A DNA stretch of 64,000 bases, taken from positions 3,418,781 to 3,482,780 of the forward strand of contig NC_054559.1 of the NCBI RefSeq assembly GCF_017654505.1, written 5' to 3'. How positions within the stretch are numbered: position 1 is the first letter of the stretch; every line of letters begins with the position of its first letter. Both the position numbers and the translations under genes were made by a program. Shown piece by piece: positions 1 through 11,822 of this stretch. The notes beneath the pieces are model-generated. The model did not search any database and was not told where the DNA came from. It worked only from the letters and a program-made list of their open reading frames with translations. Origin of the DNA: Polyodon spathula (Eukaryota; Chordata; Actinopteri; Acipenseriformes; Polyodontidae).

Positions 1-80
1 CACCGCTTCTGTTCTGCAGCGCAGATCTGATAATGAAGAATATGTGGAAGTTGGAAGACTTGGTCCATCAGATTATTTTG
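1..80 (+). CDS. prkar1b: PRKAR1B penultimate coding exon (partial, 5' side outside window)
   Basis: This exon encodes part of the second cyclic-nucleotide-binding domain (CNB-B) of the cAMP-dependent protein kinase type I regulatory subunit. That cytosolic protein holds the catalytic subunit inactive until cAMP binds. The visible translation runs from [18 protein letters not shown] to LGPSDYF and ends with the first base of a Gly codon. The donor GTCAGT follows at 81. The reading frame joins directly to the exon at 614. The start of the exon lies outside the window. Confidence 0.93.
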
Positions 81-786
<706 letters not shown>

Positions 787-2045
787 AACCAGTTATGATT
801 TGCTGCCCCCTCTGTGTTATCTTGTGCACTTGTGCTGTTGCGTGGTTTTCTGAAAACGGTTTGTGCATTGTATGTGCATTTGTTTATGTGACAGGTTACA
901 GTTTATTAGTGCATGCCATGTTTATTAAACGTTCAGCTTCTGCATAATTCTAGGATACAATATGTTACCAGTTCCATTTTAAACTGTTATTTATATTTAT
1001 TTATCATAATTCTGCTGATGTGGTTGTATCTTTTGGTATTTGTAATTCCAGTTGATTTATAGGGGTAGTTTGCATTTAATGTATTTTTAAAAAAGGATCA
1101 ATTTATCAATGCATTCAACAATCAAAGGTCTCTCAAGTGAAGTTTGAACATTGGGATCCTGTGCATCCGTATATTTAAACCTGCATTGACTTTGTTTGGC
1201 ATTAAACTGTGATGTTCTATTCATTTGTAAATGCCGCACCGACTGTAAGATTCATCACTAGATCACAAAGCGATCAACTAAGGTAAGATTTTAGGATTGG
1301 AACTCAGTTATGAACACAGAAGCATGCATTCCCAAGAGCACATTTTGCCATCTTTAGGTATAGTAACCAAAACATTTGTGCTAAAACTATGTTGATGGCA
1401 TTTTCCATTTTCCACAATCTTAATGCCATATTCCCTGACAAGAATAGTTTTTAAACCAAAAAAACAAAACGCAGCTGTTTAGAGCTATTGCAGTATATGA
1501 ATTGTAAATATCTAATAAAGAGTACTGTTCTTTCAGGAACTGCACAATTACTTTTTATTAATTGTTTCATATTTCATATTTCTGTATCATTCACACACTG
1601 ATCCCCCCCCCCCAAAAGCAAATAAAAAGTACCAACAAATTGTCACTTTTTGTCTTTCTTAGTGGTTCATGGAAAAAGATTTGACAATAATACTCCCCCA
1701 ACGCAGTGTCCTTTTGAAGTCCTCTGAATGCCTTTTAATTTGTTTGTTTTTTAAACCATTTAAATGCAAAACCATAACAAAACATGTACACAGGCTTTAT
1801 TTATTTAATTTATTATTTGTCCTGCAGTTGCCTTTATTTTTTTTCTGCACATACGTGTATATTTGTATATGATGTACAATACATGAATGCAAACATCTAA
1901 CACCAGTACGTACAATACTCTTTCAAATAAACATGTGGTTTTGAATTTGCGGTTCTTGAGGACAGTATTATTGTCATTGCTTGTGCCCTGGCACCTCTTT
2001 CTTTACAAATTAAGCAATGCCTATTGTAATAAATACAAATAAATA
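787..2045 (+). other. prkar1b: Probable PRKAR1B 3' untranslated region
   Basis: AT-rich non-coding sequence follows the PRKAR1B stop. Candidate polyadenylation signals AATAAA occur at 1514-1519, near 1621, near 1926 and near 2038. Which is used cannot be told from sequence. A short poly-C run lies near 1603. No coding feature is supported here. Confidence 0.5.
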
Positions 2046-3668
2046 AAACCTGCGATTTACTTGTTAGTCAGTCAGGCAGTGTGCAACAGGGTACTTTCAG
2101 TTACTTTATTCTGCTTGTTTTTCTTGTTCACAAGGATGTTGGGACAAAACGCTTTTATCCAGTTGATTCACATTTGCCAACTTTTAAATCATGAAAAACA
2201 TCCAGTTGTTTATCCCCACTTTTGACTCGATCAGTAGCTTATAACTTTTCTTCTAAGTCACTTTTTTCTTTTTTTAAAAACTTTTTTTATACAGTAATGA
2301 CATACTCAGCAGTAACCACAATGTTGAGCTTGAAATTCAACCGCCAAATCAAATGTTTAACTTTCTAATAAGTCTATATTAGTGCTATCGTATTCTTCAT
2401 CGTATTTAATTTCAACTAGAAGCAAACCGTGCATTTTTTTTAAATTGGAAAACGTTGGTATCACCTACATACATAGCAAGGTTGTCAGATTTCTGCAGAG
2501 TTTATAACCCAAAGTAACTTCAAAAATAGCCAAAAAATAGCCCAATTATTTGTTTTAACTGAAAGCAAGCTCATTATTAACATGTAGGGCTATGCATAAA
2601 ATAATAATAATAATTAAAAAACTATCAAAAGCTTTCGTAAGAAAAGATACCTAGTACAAATTTGATAAAAACTACAAGCCCCAGTACAGCTCATCCACAC
2701 GTCACTATCGACAAATTTGTACGGAAGCTCTGAAAGGACAAATCAGCGTTCGTACCAGACCAGCAACGGAATTACAGCATGATCCCTTTATTGAAATACT
2801 AATGCTGGTACTGTATCCCTTTGTTATTTCCCAGCTGGAATACCAGCCACACCTAAAGGCTCTGGAATACCAGCCATGCCTAAAGAATCTGGAAAGTGGT
2901 TGGCCATCTTTGTCAGTTAAAGCTCACTGTCTCTATTAATATATTTAGAGTACAGTGTCACTGTACAAATTTAATTTAGGTTATGTACCACTGCAATGTG
3001 ATGTATAATTTTAGGTTAAAATATGCTACCAGTCCTGTTTTAAACTTTAGTAAATGGTTAACATTGCAAATGGTTTGAAGCCGTCAAAGGTCTCCCAGGG
3101 GAAGTGCGAGCATGGGATCCTGTGTGTTTGTACGTTCGAGCATTAAGTTTGCTTGGAATTAAACACAGCCAGCAAAAACATTTTTCCAGTAGAAGCTGCA
3201 TGCTGTGTCTGTGGTAGCAGAGAAACCTTCTCACCTGAATGGCTGTGCTATGTGTCACTTACTGTGCAGTGGCAGTGTAGTGAATTAGCATGGAGCTGTC
3301 ATATCTTACAAGCCCATAGCACTTACGAGCCCCAAACATCACAGCACTGAGTCATCTGTATGGACCATTTCTGGGACTTATTCAAAAGAAAGTGAACATT
3401 TGCTTTCCGCTGAAAGGAGAAAGGTATCCATGAAGTTACGAGAAACTAGGCAACACAGAAATGTGATTGTTAAATACCATTGGTAAACAGCATTAAGGCT
3501 TTTTTTTTTTTTTTTTTTTTTTTTTACTGCAGAAAGGTTTCAGGATAGAATGCAAGTCGAGCTTTATTCACATAACCAACTAACCACCCCATGCCACAAA
3601 GGAGCACATTTCAAGAATCTCCCTTATATAGGTTTTCCATAGTAAAAGCAAAGTGTAATAATGCAGAG
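2046..3668. other. Intergenic, no gene seen
   Basis: AT-rich sequence with a long poly-T tract near 3500-3525. Short open frames at 3058-3350 on both strands have no recognisable motif. I see no transposon ends or RNA gene. Confidence 0.6.
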
Positions 3669-3790
3669 GTTCCTGGGTAGTAAGTGTTATTTCCTAATTG
3701 CTTATGCCTCAAAAGTATAGAAAATGGCTATTATTCCCCACAAACTTTGCTTTTGTGACCAGGACAGTGATATTTTGAAATTTACCTATT

Positions 3791-3887
3791 TTCCAGAACA
3801 TTCCAGATAGATTCAGTGCTGGGTAAACTTGGAGTAACTTCTAGAACTTTCTAGAACTTTCCAGTAATATAAATAGTAGTATAAATA
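3791..3887 (+). promoter_or_regulatory. Heat-shock-element cluster and TATA box of element H copy 1
   Basis: A distal site at 3791-3803 reads TTC-2-GAA-2-TTC. A proximal site at 3839-3861 reads TTC-2-GAA-2-TTC-2-GAA-2-TTC, five perfect alternating units at the 5-bp spacing that heat shock factor trimers recognise. TATAAATA follows at 3880-3887, with a second TATAAAT-like site near 3869. The order HSE, TATA, short leader is that of classic heat-shock promoters. Function is inferred, not shown. Confidence 0.7.
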
Positions 3888-3979
3888 CAGGGGCCTTAAG
3901 CCCACCAGTTCAGTTTAGTTCCAGCTGCCTAAGTGGATACATATCTGCATTTTTCTGGGATGTTATAGGAGACTTCAAA

Positions 3980-4702
3980 ATGGTGGCATTCCTGATGGGT
4001 CTCCAAGGCGGTTTTACCAAGTTTCCCTGCTATCTTTGCCTTTGGGACAGCAGGGACACCAAGGCGCACTACCACAGGCGGGAATGGCCACAGCGGACCG
4101 AGTTCTCTGTGGGGAGGAACAATGTCAAGTGGGAGCCACTGGTGGACCCTCGGAAGGTGCTGATGCCACCACTGCACATCAAATTGGGCCTTATGAAACA
4201 ATTTGTTAGAGCTCTAGACAAGGAGTCGGCAGCCTTCAAGTACCTTCAAGACTTCTTCACTAAGCTGTCTGAGGCAAAGGTCAAAGCCGGTGTCTTTGTC
4301 GGACCACAGATAAAGAAGATCCTGGAGTGCAATGAATTCCCCAAGAAGCTCACTAGTAAGGAGAAAGCGGCTTGGAACAGCTTTGTCGCTGTGGTTCGGG
4401 GCTTCCTGGGCAATCACAAGGCCGAAAACTATGTGGAGCTGGCTGAGACTCTGATGAAGAACTACGGCACAGTGGGCTGTAGGATGTCCCTCAAAGTCCA
4501 TATCCTTGATGCTCATCTTGATAAATTCAAGGAGAACATGGGAGCGTACTCGGAGGCGAGCGCTTCCACCAGGATATACTACTTTGAACGCCGCTACCAA
4601 GGACAGTGTAACGAGAACATGATGGGAGACTACATTTGGAGGCTGATTTGTGAAAGTGATTTACAGTATAATCATAAATCTCGAAAAACTACTCACTTCT
4701 AA
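3980..4702 (+). pseudogene. Element H protein, C-terminal half, broken signature motif
   Basis: A 240-residue frame starting MVAFLMGLQGGFTKFPCYLC corresponds to residues 242-484 of the fuller copy 2 ORF. It keeps the FPCYLCLWDSRD motif and the PPLHIKLGLMKQF motif. It has lost 7 bp and then 2 bp near 4555-4590, together with other small changes. These restore the frame but erase the GERFHQD motif that is intact in copy 2. The N-terminal half is absent. I regard it as a dead fragment. The extra length of open frame is inherited, not evidence of selection. Confidence 0.8.
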
Positions 4703-4921
4703 ATCTTTTGTAGTCATTTTTGTATTACTTTAGTATAAATACATGTTAATTTGGATGCATATGTTGTTTTCTCATTGGAAATAGGTAAATTTCAAAATAT
4801 CACTGTCCTGGTCACAAAAGCAAAGTTTGTGGGGAATAATAGCCATTTTCTATACTTTTGAGGCATAAGCAATTAGGAAATAACACTTACTAACCAGGAA
4901 CAAAAATTGTGTTACATAATG

Positions 4922-6490
4922 TATTCAGTGCCTGTATTCAGTGTTAGTTTTCCAAAAATGTACAGAAAAAGGAATAGTCTATGATGATAATGTTGCCTTT
5001 TTCTTTTGAAGAAAAAGGCAACATTAGCAATTATGACAGTACATTCAGTACAGTACAGTGTACACATTCCCATTCCCATGTATTCCACAGTTGATATATA
5101 ACCCATCGATTAAACAATTCAAGAGAGACGGTTTACATGTTTAAAAATATAACATGGACATCATGGGACACAGCAAACATAGTGTATTGTAATGCATTTC
5201 TTGTAAACCCTGCAGGGTGTTCTGCAACACTAACGCTAATATATACAAGAAAGATTCAGTACAAGGAAACAAGGTCTTCTGTGTAAGTGACTGATTAATT
5301 TGTTATGCAAATGGTATCCCTCTAGTATAAAATCCTATTTCAGTGTTGCAAGTGAATCCCAGCCTTGATGGGCTTTATTGAGGTGCTTCTGACTTCTGTT
5401 TCTATTTGACCAGTTTTTTGCTACAAATTAAGAGACACTGGAATGTTTTATTCTGATGGAAGCAAATTGTTTTCCTTGTTCAAATCAGCTTATTTTCTTC
5501 AATATTTCAAATGCATAGACTCTTCATGTTCCTCAGCAATCCACATAGGATATAAAGCTAGCAGTCATGTGACACCAATTAAACCATGCTTGTTCTCATT
5601 GAGCTATTGTTTACGGACGCTACCTAACTTATTAAAGAATTGGCAATGAATGAAATAAAAAGGTTGTGCGCCGAGAATAGTCTTGAATAAGAAGCCCATG
5701 TGTTGCTTTAATGGGGTTTAAAATTAAGTGTTTTGAGTCGCAAGCCAACAGGCTTTTAACACTTGGCATTTCCTTGGGTAGCCTGCCTTTTTACTCCCCC
5801 CATTCACACACAGTGCTCGCTTTGTTTTAAATGTGAAGCAGTGAAGCTGCACTCACACCTCCAACAAACAAGCACTGTCAGATTAAATATGGAAATGCCC
5901 AGAGATTGTGATACGATATACCAGGACAAAGTAAATGTTTTGTTTTTAGATCTGAAACATAAAGAACACCACAGTAAATTTATATGGTAATTTTGCAGTT
6001 TTCGCATGATTACATTATGCATTTATCAATATCATGCATGGCATTTATCATTACCTTGCCGTGCATTCACTTTGATTTATCACAATTTGCTATATTTTAT
6101 AATGGGAAACTTGTATAAGGGTTACTTGATATTGAAATGAACAAAGTGTTATTACAATGAGCTCACATGCTTGTTTAGAGAACAGTCTGAACAGAACGAA
6201 AGGGTAATACAGAATGTATTAAACCTGTTATCCACACTGAAAAACTACAGAAGTCTGAATGATTAATCATTGAGGAAGGTCCCAATATACATTTTGAATA
6301 ATATTAAACTGATAATAATAATTAACTAGTTAAACCCAAGAAATGTGTCATTGTTTTGCATGTCCTTTTCTTGTTTAGTATTTTGTCATTTTGTTGGTTA
6401 TATTTCATAGATGTGTCAGTTTTTGCATTTTTCAAATCCTCTTTTTGAAACTCTTCCTTACTCTTACTGTGATTTGTATAGACCAGACAT
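4922..6490. other. Intergenic, no gene seen
   Basis: AT-rich spacer. A small inverted repeat centred near 5009 (TTGCCTTTTTCTT / AAGAAAAAGGCAA) could form a hairpin. Short open frames at 5443-5649 and 5763-6022 show no family motif. Confidence 0.6.
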
Positions 6491-6497
6491 GTCATTG

Positions 6498-6735
6498 AGG
6501 CTGTGTGGTCCAGTGATTAAAGAAACAGGCTTGTAACCAGCAGGTACCTGGTTCAAATCCCAGCTCAGCCACTCACTCATTGTGTGACTTAACCTCCTTG
6601 TGCTCCATCTTTCAGGTGAGATGTTATTGCAAATACTTATGTCATATATGTCATTGACTCTGTAGCTGGTCTTATATCTTGAAAAGTGCTTTGTGATGGT
6701 GGTTCACTATGAAAGGTGCTATATAAGATTACTAT
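6498..6735 (+). mobile_element. tRNA-derived SINE (V-SINE-like)
   Basis: The 5' part resembles a tRNA with a box A-like GTGGTCCAGTGATTAAAG near 6505 and a box B-like GGTTCAAATCC near 6549. Next comes a central segment (TGTGTGACTTAACCTCCTTG). The 3' tail AAAGGTGCTATATAAG resembles the L2/HE1-type tails that fish SINEs borrow from their partner LINE. The family name is from memory. It is a degenerate insertion, not a tRNA gene. Confidence 0.75.
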
Positions 6736-6947
6736 TGCATTCTGTGTGCTGGCTAAACATCATTCATTGTGTAGCTTGTAATGGTGCTTAATAGCACATC
6801 TTTGTTTGAAAGCTACGTGAAGTAAAACATGGAACAGCATTGTCCAAAAATGATTTTTTGAGTAGATGTTGAATCTAGTTTTAAATCATCTACAGTAAAT
6901 TGTTTGCTCTCTTTCAAAATATATGGCAGGAAATCCCAAAGACGCAT
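6736..6947. other. Spacer between SINE and minisatellite
   Basis: Unremarkable AT-rich sequence with no feature supported. Confidence 0.6.
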
Positions 6948-7485
6948 TTGCTAGTGACTGCTTCGATCCTTCTCTGTACTAGTGACAGCTTCGATCCTTC
7001 CTTCTCTGTGCTAGTGACAACTTCAATCCTTCCTTTTCTGTGGTAGTGACAGCTTCAATCCTTCCTTGTCTGTGCTAGTGACTGCTTCGATCCTTCTCTG
7101 TGCTAGTGATTGCTTCGATCCTTCCTTTTCTGTGCTAGTAATTGCCTTGATCCTTCCTTTTCTGTGCTAGTAAATGCCTTGATCCTTCCTTCTCTGTGCT
7201 AGTGACTGCTTCGATTCTTCCTTTTCTGTGCTAGTGACTGCTTCGATCCTTCCTTCTCTGTGCTAGTGACTGCTTCGATCCTTCCTTCTCTGTGCTAGTG
7301 ACTGCTTTGATTCTTCCTTCTCTGTGCTAGTGACAGTTTTGATCCTTTCTTCTCTGTTCTAGTGACTGCTTGGATCCTTCTCTGTGCTAGTGACTGCTTG
7401 GATCCTTCCTTCTCTGTGCTAGTGACTGCTTGGATCCTTCCTTCTCTTGGCTAGTGACTGCTTAAATCCTTTCTTACAACTTCTG
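6948..7485 (+). repeat. 32-bp minisatellite, about 16 units
   Basis: Tandem units of about 32 bp built on TGCTAGTGACTGCTTCGATC followed by CTTCCTTCTCTG. Some units are shortened by about 4 bp (CTTCTCTG instead of CTTCCTTCTCTG). Units differ by point changes, so the array is moderately old. No long open frame runs through it. Confidence 0.9.
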
Positions 7486-7647
7486 ACAGCCTTTGTCACG
7501 CACATCACTGAGAACGTGGACAGGCTCCAAGAACGAACAAGAGACGACCTGGTAGAAAATTAAGACAGGACCAAAACTGTGGTATTTTCAGGGACACTGC
7601 CGACACCTTGCAAAGGACCATACGGACAGCTGGAAAGGGCCAATACG

Positions 7648-7822
7648 GACAGCCTGTATTGCATATCACTATTGAATACCTGTATGAGCTGGATACAGAA
7701 CATTGCATATCACTATCAAATACCTGTCTGAGCTGGATACAAAACATTGCACATCACTATCAAATACCTGTATGAGCTGGATACAGAACATTACATATCA
7801 CTATCAAATACCTGTATGAGCT
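7648..7822 (+). repeat. 44-bp tandem repeat, about 4 units
   Basis: Four units of about 44 bp share CATATCACTATCAAATACCT and then GTATGAGCTGGATACAGAACATT. A diverged single unit recurs at about 8505-8550, suggesting that the sequence between was once contiguous with the array or was inserted into it. Confidence 0.85.
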
Positions 7823-9310
7823 TGTGTTTCTTTTCTTTTTAATGATTTCTTTTAGCCCGCAGGGGTCGCTGTTGTCCGTGGCCTGGTTACCAGCGATGGT
7901 ATTCGGTCCTTCGGAATACCATTTTAGGGTACACAATTAGTTGTGGGCGCACTCGCAGGTACTCAAAAGAATAATGATAAATAAAAAGGTGAAAGAAAAA
8001 GGAAAAATAATACGCAGAAATAAAAACTACAAAAAAAAGGTGCTGCACTCTGCAGCGTTTCCCCAGTTGTCACTAGTGGTACGACCCGGGTCTCCGTCCT
8101 ACACTTTGCCGTTCCTTCCACCTATACTTATATACTATCGGGGTCTGCCCAAGGGTTCCCCACTCTCTATATTTCTTTAGTTTTTTCTCTTTGGGTTTTC
8201 TTTTATGTTATTTTCTCTGTCCGTCCACGGTCTTGACGAACAACGCTTCTGCTAGCTCCTTTGTAGGTCTAGAGGAGCAGATCTGAGGGAACAACAAAGC
8301 ATTATTTTATAGGCCCAGCAATCCCCCCAAGGCCCATCTCTCAGCCACTCAGAGAGAAGGAAAGCCCACACACCCTCTTCCCCACCTCTCTGAGTCACTG
8401 CCATGACTGACAGGCATATCCCACGGGATTGCTGCCTCTTCCAGCAGATCCATGCATACATCAGACAGCCAGTCCAGGTCTCCCCTGTTACAGAGCTGGA
8501 TATAGAATATTGCATGTTACTATAAAATATCTGTATGGGCTGGATACCTGCATTGCTACCTGCATGCACTACTCTAAGCTCACAGCAGACATGGCATCTG
8601 TGGGTTAAAGTGCATGGCAGCAAAGCTTTGTTCACAGAGCTGATCAGATTCAGAGAGGGGGAGCTTCTGGGTATTTACTGCTGCCTTTTGATCTATTAAT
8701 TTGATGGGTCTACAACAGTTGGATAAAGTTGCATGGAAAAAGGGAAAGACAGATTGTTTTATTGGTTTTATTGCTTATACTCAAATAATCTCTCAATATG
8801 AAAAATAATCTCTAGTTGTCATATTAACTTGCTGGGTAAAAAGTATTGTGGCCAGCAGTCATTTGAACAAATGACAGCTGCATAACTTGACATGCTGTGT
8901 TTGAAATACATTGTGGTACAGATTCTTCAGTCTCAAGCTTAACGCTATTCATTTGCCCTGCAGCCACTGACTCTTGTTTGGGGCTATAATGATTTAAGAA
9001 CTACCCCATAGTTTGGTTTACGAATGCACTGTTAGTCATATGTTTGTGTTTAGGCAATTTTCTAAATTATGTGCAATTATTTTTTAGAAAGTGCTTGGGA
9101 CTCATCAGCAGGTTTTGCTCAAAGCCACACTACCTGTTCTTGCACTTCATTGATATGCTTTACAATTATCGTGGTATTTGTATCTGTTTAGTTTGCACAT
9201 ATCCTTTGATTCTTTGCATGTTTTCTTAATATACAGTATTTTCAAATCTATGTATTAAAAGTGTATCAGCTATTGATTTATTTTTTTTTACTGAACATTT
9301 GTAAACATAT
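7823..9310. other. Intergenic, unclassified
   Basis: The block 7855-8260 is less AT-rich and differs in texture from its surroundings (GGGGTCGCTGTTGTCCGTGG near 7861). It may be an unrecognised old insertion. No coding or RNA feature can be supported. Confidence 0.45.
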
Positions 9311-9600
9311 CCTGTAAGAACATAAGAACATTCCTGAATGAGAGAAGGCCATGTGGCACATCTATACTGGCCCAGTTCCTAGTACCTGATTGATCTCAGA
9401 GCATTGTCAAAATGGGTCTTAAAGGAATTGCTTCCTTCCCCCTGTCCCAAGTCTATTTCCACTTAATTGAATCTGTGCTTTCTGTGCCCCCCCTAGTTCT
9501 TCATTGTTCTAAGTGAAATAGATCCAGTTCTTTCAGCTGATCTGTGTATCTTTTTTATTTAACAATGTATCTAACATATATCATGCTTCATGACACTAAA
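9311..9600 (-). mobile_element. Old CR1-like LINE 3' fragment
   Basis: Reverse-strand remnant beginning with the tail AAGAACATAAGAACATTCC and a diverged GAGAGAAGGCCATGTGGC block. These correspond to the 3' end of the LINE at 56,935-59,435. It is much more diverged than the copies at 32,964 and 61,746. Confidence 0.65.
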
Positions 9601-9955
9601 TATACAAAATAAGCTATTGCCTATACCTTTGTTTTATCCTTGCACAGCTATCTAAGGAATTTCATAATGTCATTCTTGGTGCTCTCGGAGATAAAGGGAG
9701 TTGTGAACACTATCCAGCTACAGTAAAATTCATCATAATCCCTTCTATTGCGTTTCTCCAACTTTAAACACATAGGTTTTAACATTCAGGGAAAGCTCAG
9801 GACCACACAAAGTGTGTAGGTCCCAGTAAAGGTAAATATGTGTAACTTTTATTTCTTCAGTACATGTCATCTCCATTTCCATACAGTGCTTTCTAAAGCA
9901 GGCATTTGGCAATTAATTTACATACTTCTGGTGAAAAATTTCAATTGTATATACA
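9601..9955. other. Intergenic, no feature seen
   Basis: AT-rich sequence before the hAT end, with no recognisable feature. Confidence 0.6.
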
Positions 9956-9960
9956 TAAGT

Positions 9961-10020
9961 TTGGGGGTGTCAAACGTATGGCCCGCGGGCCATTTTTGGC
10001 CCTTGAACAGATTTTCTGAC
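9961..10020 (+). mobile_element. Left end of a hAT-family element
   Basis: GGGGTGTCAAACGTATGGCC followed by GCGGGCCATTTTTGGCCC resembles the terminal region of Charlie-like hAT transposons. It is followed, after an LTR insertion, by hAT transposase sequence from 10,645, which supports the assignment. The exact terminus and target duplication are unclear. Confidence 0.6.
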
Positions 10021-10500
10021 AGTAAATAAAAAGGTTGTAACAAAAACAACACATGCACATAAGGCCAAAATAAACAGACAAACAAAACGGACTATACAGA
10101 CAAACACTGTCAGCTGATATTTTAACTATTATTATTATTATTATTATTATTTCCACCGTCTCCAGTCCCGTTCTGCACTCACCGAACACACAACCCCGAG
10201 TGAGTGAAAACATGCTGCTTTTATGCAGCTGTACCGAGACTCAATTGCTAATCAATCATTAAATTGGAGTCACGGTACAACTGCACGTGAATTAATAAAG
10301 TGCAATTCCCTGTGCTCACATATTATTACTTTTTACTTGCACGAGAAGTACTGTGCAATCCTTGTGCCTAAATACAAATATACGTTTTAAACACTTGTGT
10401 TACACAGACCCGTTGATATCCCGTGTACCAATGACTATACACCAACATTAACACACAACATACAACACAAAATACACACAGGGGCGGGCACTTTGCCACA
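10021..10500 (-). mobile_element. LTR of family A, antisense, truncated
   Basis: The reverse complement begins TGTGGCAAAGTGCCCGCCCC at 10,500 and matches the other family A LTRs, including the conserved inverted repeat and the TATA region near 10,210-10,280. About 115 bp of its 3' end are missing at the 10,021 side. A (TTA)n microsatellite of about 25 bp has grown inside it near 10,128-10,152. Confidence 0.85.
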
Positions 10501-11094
10501 GTCATCCAAACAAGAGCAGAGTGAGAGCAAGATGAACATGAATTAACCATCCAATTAAATTGCAGATAACACAAAACATGCGTCTTCATTAGCAAATTTT
10601 CACATCAGTTAGCTAGTAGCCACACACTTTACAATTCTTGCAGGATGCCACGCAAAAGAAAAACAGACAATGTGCAAAGGAATTTCCAAAAAAGATGGAC
10701 AGATGAGTACTTTTTGTTGAGTTTGGTGGTAAAGCCATAAGTCTTATGTGCATTGCTTCTGTTGCCGCTATGAAAGAGTATAATGTTCATCGTCAGTATG
10801 ATACAACACACAGAGCTAAGTACTCTAAATTAGCAGGCAGGAAGCGCACTGAGAAAATAGAGAAAATGATTAGGGAAATTTAGACACAACGAAGCATTTT
10901 CCACAACATGAGATAAAAGAGCGATAGTGCTGTGTAAGCTAGTTACCTGATTTCCAAAGAGGTTGTGTGTGCTGCAAAGCCATTCTCAGACAGTGACTTT
11001 GTTAAGAAATGCATGCTAAAGGCAGCTGATGCTGTGTGCCCTGAAAAGAAGTAGAGTTTTGCAAAAAGTTTGTCAAGGAATACGGTTGTGGAAC
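10501..11094 (+). pseudogene. hAT transposase, N-terminal segment
   Basis: From ATG at 10,645 the translation reads MPRKRKTDNVQRNFQKRW. After frameshifts it continues with segments such as AAMKEYNVHRHYDTTH and KPFSDSDFVKKCMLKAADAV. These resemble the zinc-finger and N-terminal region of hAT proteins related to GTF2IRD2 and ZBED-type genes. The segment stops at LSRNTVVE at 11,089, where a complete LTR element is inserted. Several frameshifts and stops make it dead. Confidence 0.8.
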
Positions 11095-11735
11095 TGTGGA
11101 AATGTTGCCCCACCCCTGTGTGTATTTCTGTGTTTTATGTTGCGTGTAGTGTGTTAATGTTGGTGTATAGTCATGGTACACAGAATGTAATATGGGTTAC
11201 TAGCATGATGTATATTTGTATTTAGGCACAAAGATGGCACAGCACTTCACGTGCAGGTAAAATGTGATAATATGTGAGCACGGGGAATTGCACTTTTGTT
11301 AATTCACGTGCAGTTGTATCGAGACTCCAGTTGAATGATTGATTAGCAGTCGAGTCTAAGTACAGCTGCAAAAAAGCAGCATGTTTTCACTCACTCAGGG
11401 TTGTGTGTTCGGTGAGTGGACAGCGGGTGTGGAGAGGAGAGAATTAAAAATAAAGAGAAGGAAAAGTAAATATTTGAATTCACTCACAGTGTTTGTCTGT
11501 TCGTCCACTGTTTATTAGTGTCTGTTTCATTTGGTGTTAATTCATTTTGTTTGTCTGTTTATTTTGGCCTCAAGTGCCGTGTCCTGTTTTGGTGTGCTGT
11601 TTTTCTGTTTAAATCTTTATTTTTTTGTTTATTAAATGCTGAGCGCAACTAAACGCTCAGCTTCACCAAACACCACGTCTGTCTGTCCTGTGTTATTGTT
11701 GTGTCTGACGTCACCACTCAGCCAGCCTTGTGACA
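11095..11735 (+). repeat. 5' LTR of element A1
   Basis: Starts TGTGG and ends TGTGACA. It contains CACGTG palindromes in ACTTCACGTGCAGG and AATTCACGTGCAG, the inverted repeat around GAGACTCC ... GAGTCT, and a promoter-like region. The AATAAAGCTG-type polyadenylation region is represented by TTATTAAATGCTGAGCGC near 11,630. Confidence 0.85.
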
Positions 11736-11822
11736 TATGGTGTCCTGCGTGGGATAAGCGCCTCCAAGCATCAGACCAAGGAAAGAGTGTTTTTTTTATT
11801 TAAAAAAAAAAAAAAATATATA

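Larger units (their letters stand above)
3669..4921 (+). mobile_element. Element H copy 1: internally deleted DNA transposon with ~125-bp TIRs
   Basis: The left end (3669-3794, starting GTTCCTGGGTAGTAAGTG) is repeated as a reverse complement at about 4776-4903, giving inverted terminal repeats of roughly 125 bp. The right end continues through a short A/T stretch to TGTTACATAATG. Relative to copy 2 (39,806-42,173) this copy lost about 1.13 kb. The 5' leader at 3960 is joined directly to sequence equivalent to 41,246, removing exon 1, the intron and the first half of exon 2. The element is therefore non-autonomous. The promoter region with heat-shock-type sites remains. Confidence 0.85.

Noticed and set aside
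6505..6575. Possible tRNA gene with A and B boxes
   Set aside because: Followed by a SINE body and LINE-like tail, with poor cloverleaf potential. It is a SINE head.
6948..7485. Regular repeats as CRISPR array
   Set aside because: Units are contiguous without unique spacers, and this is vertebrate DNA.
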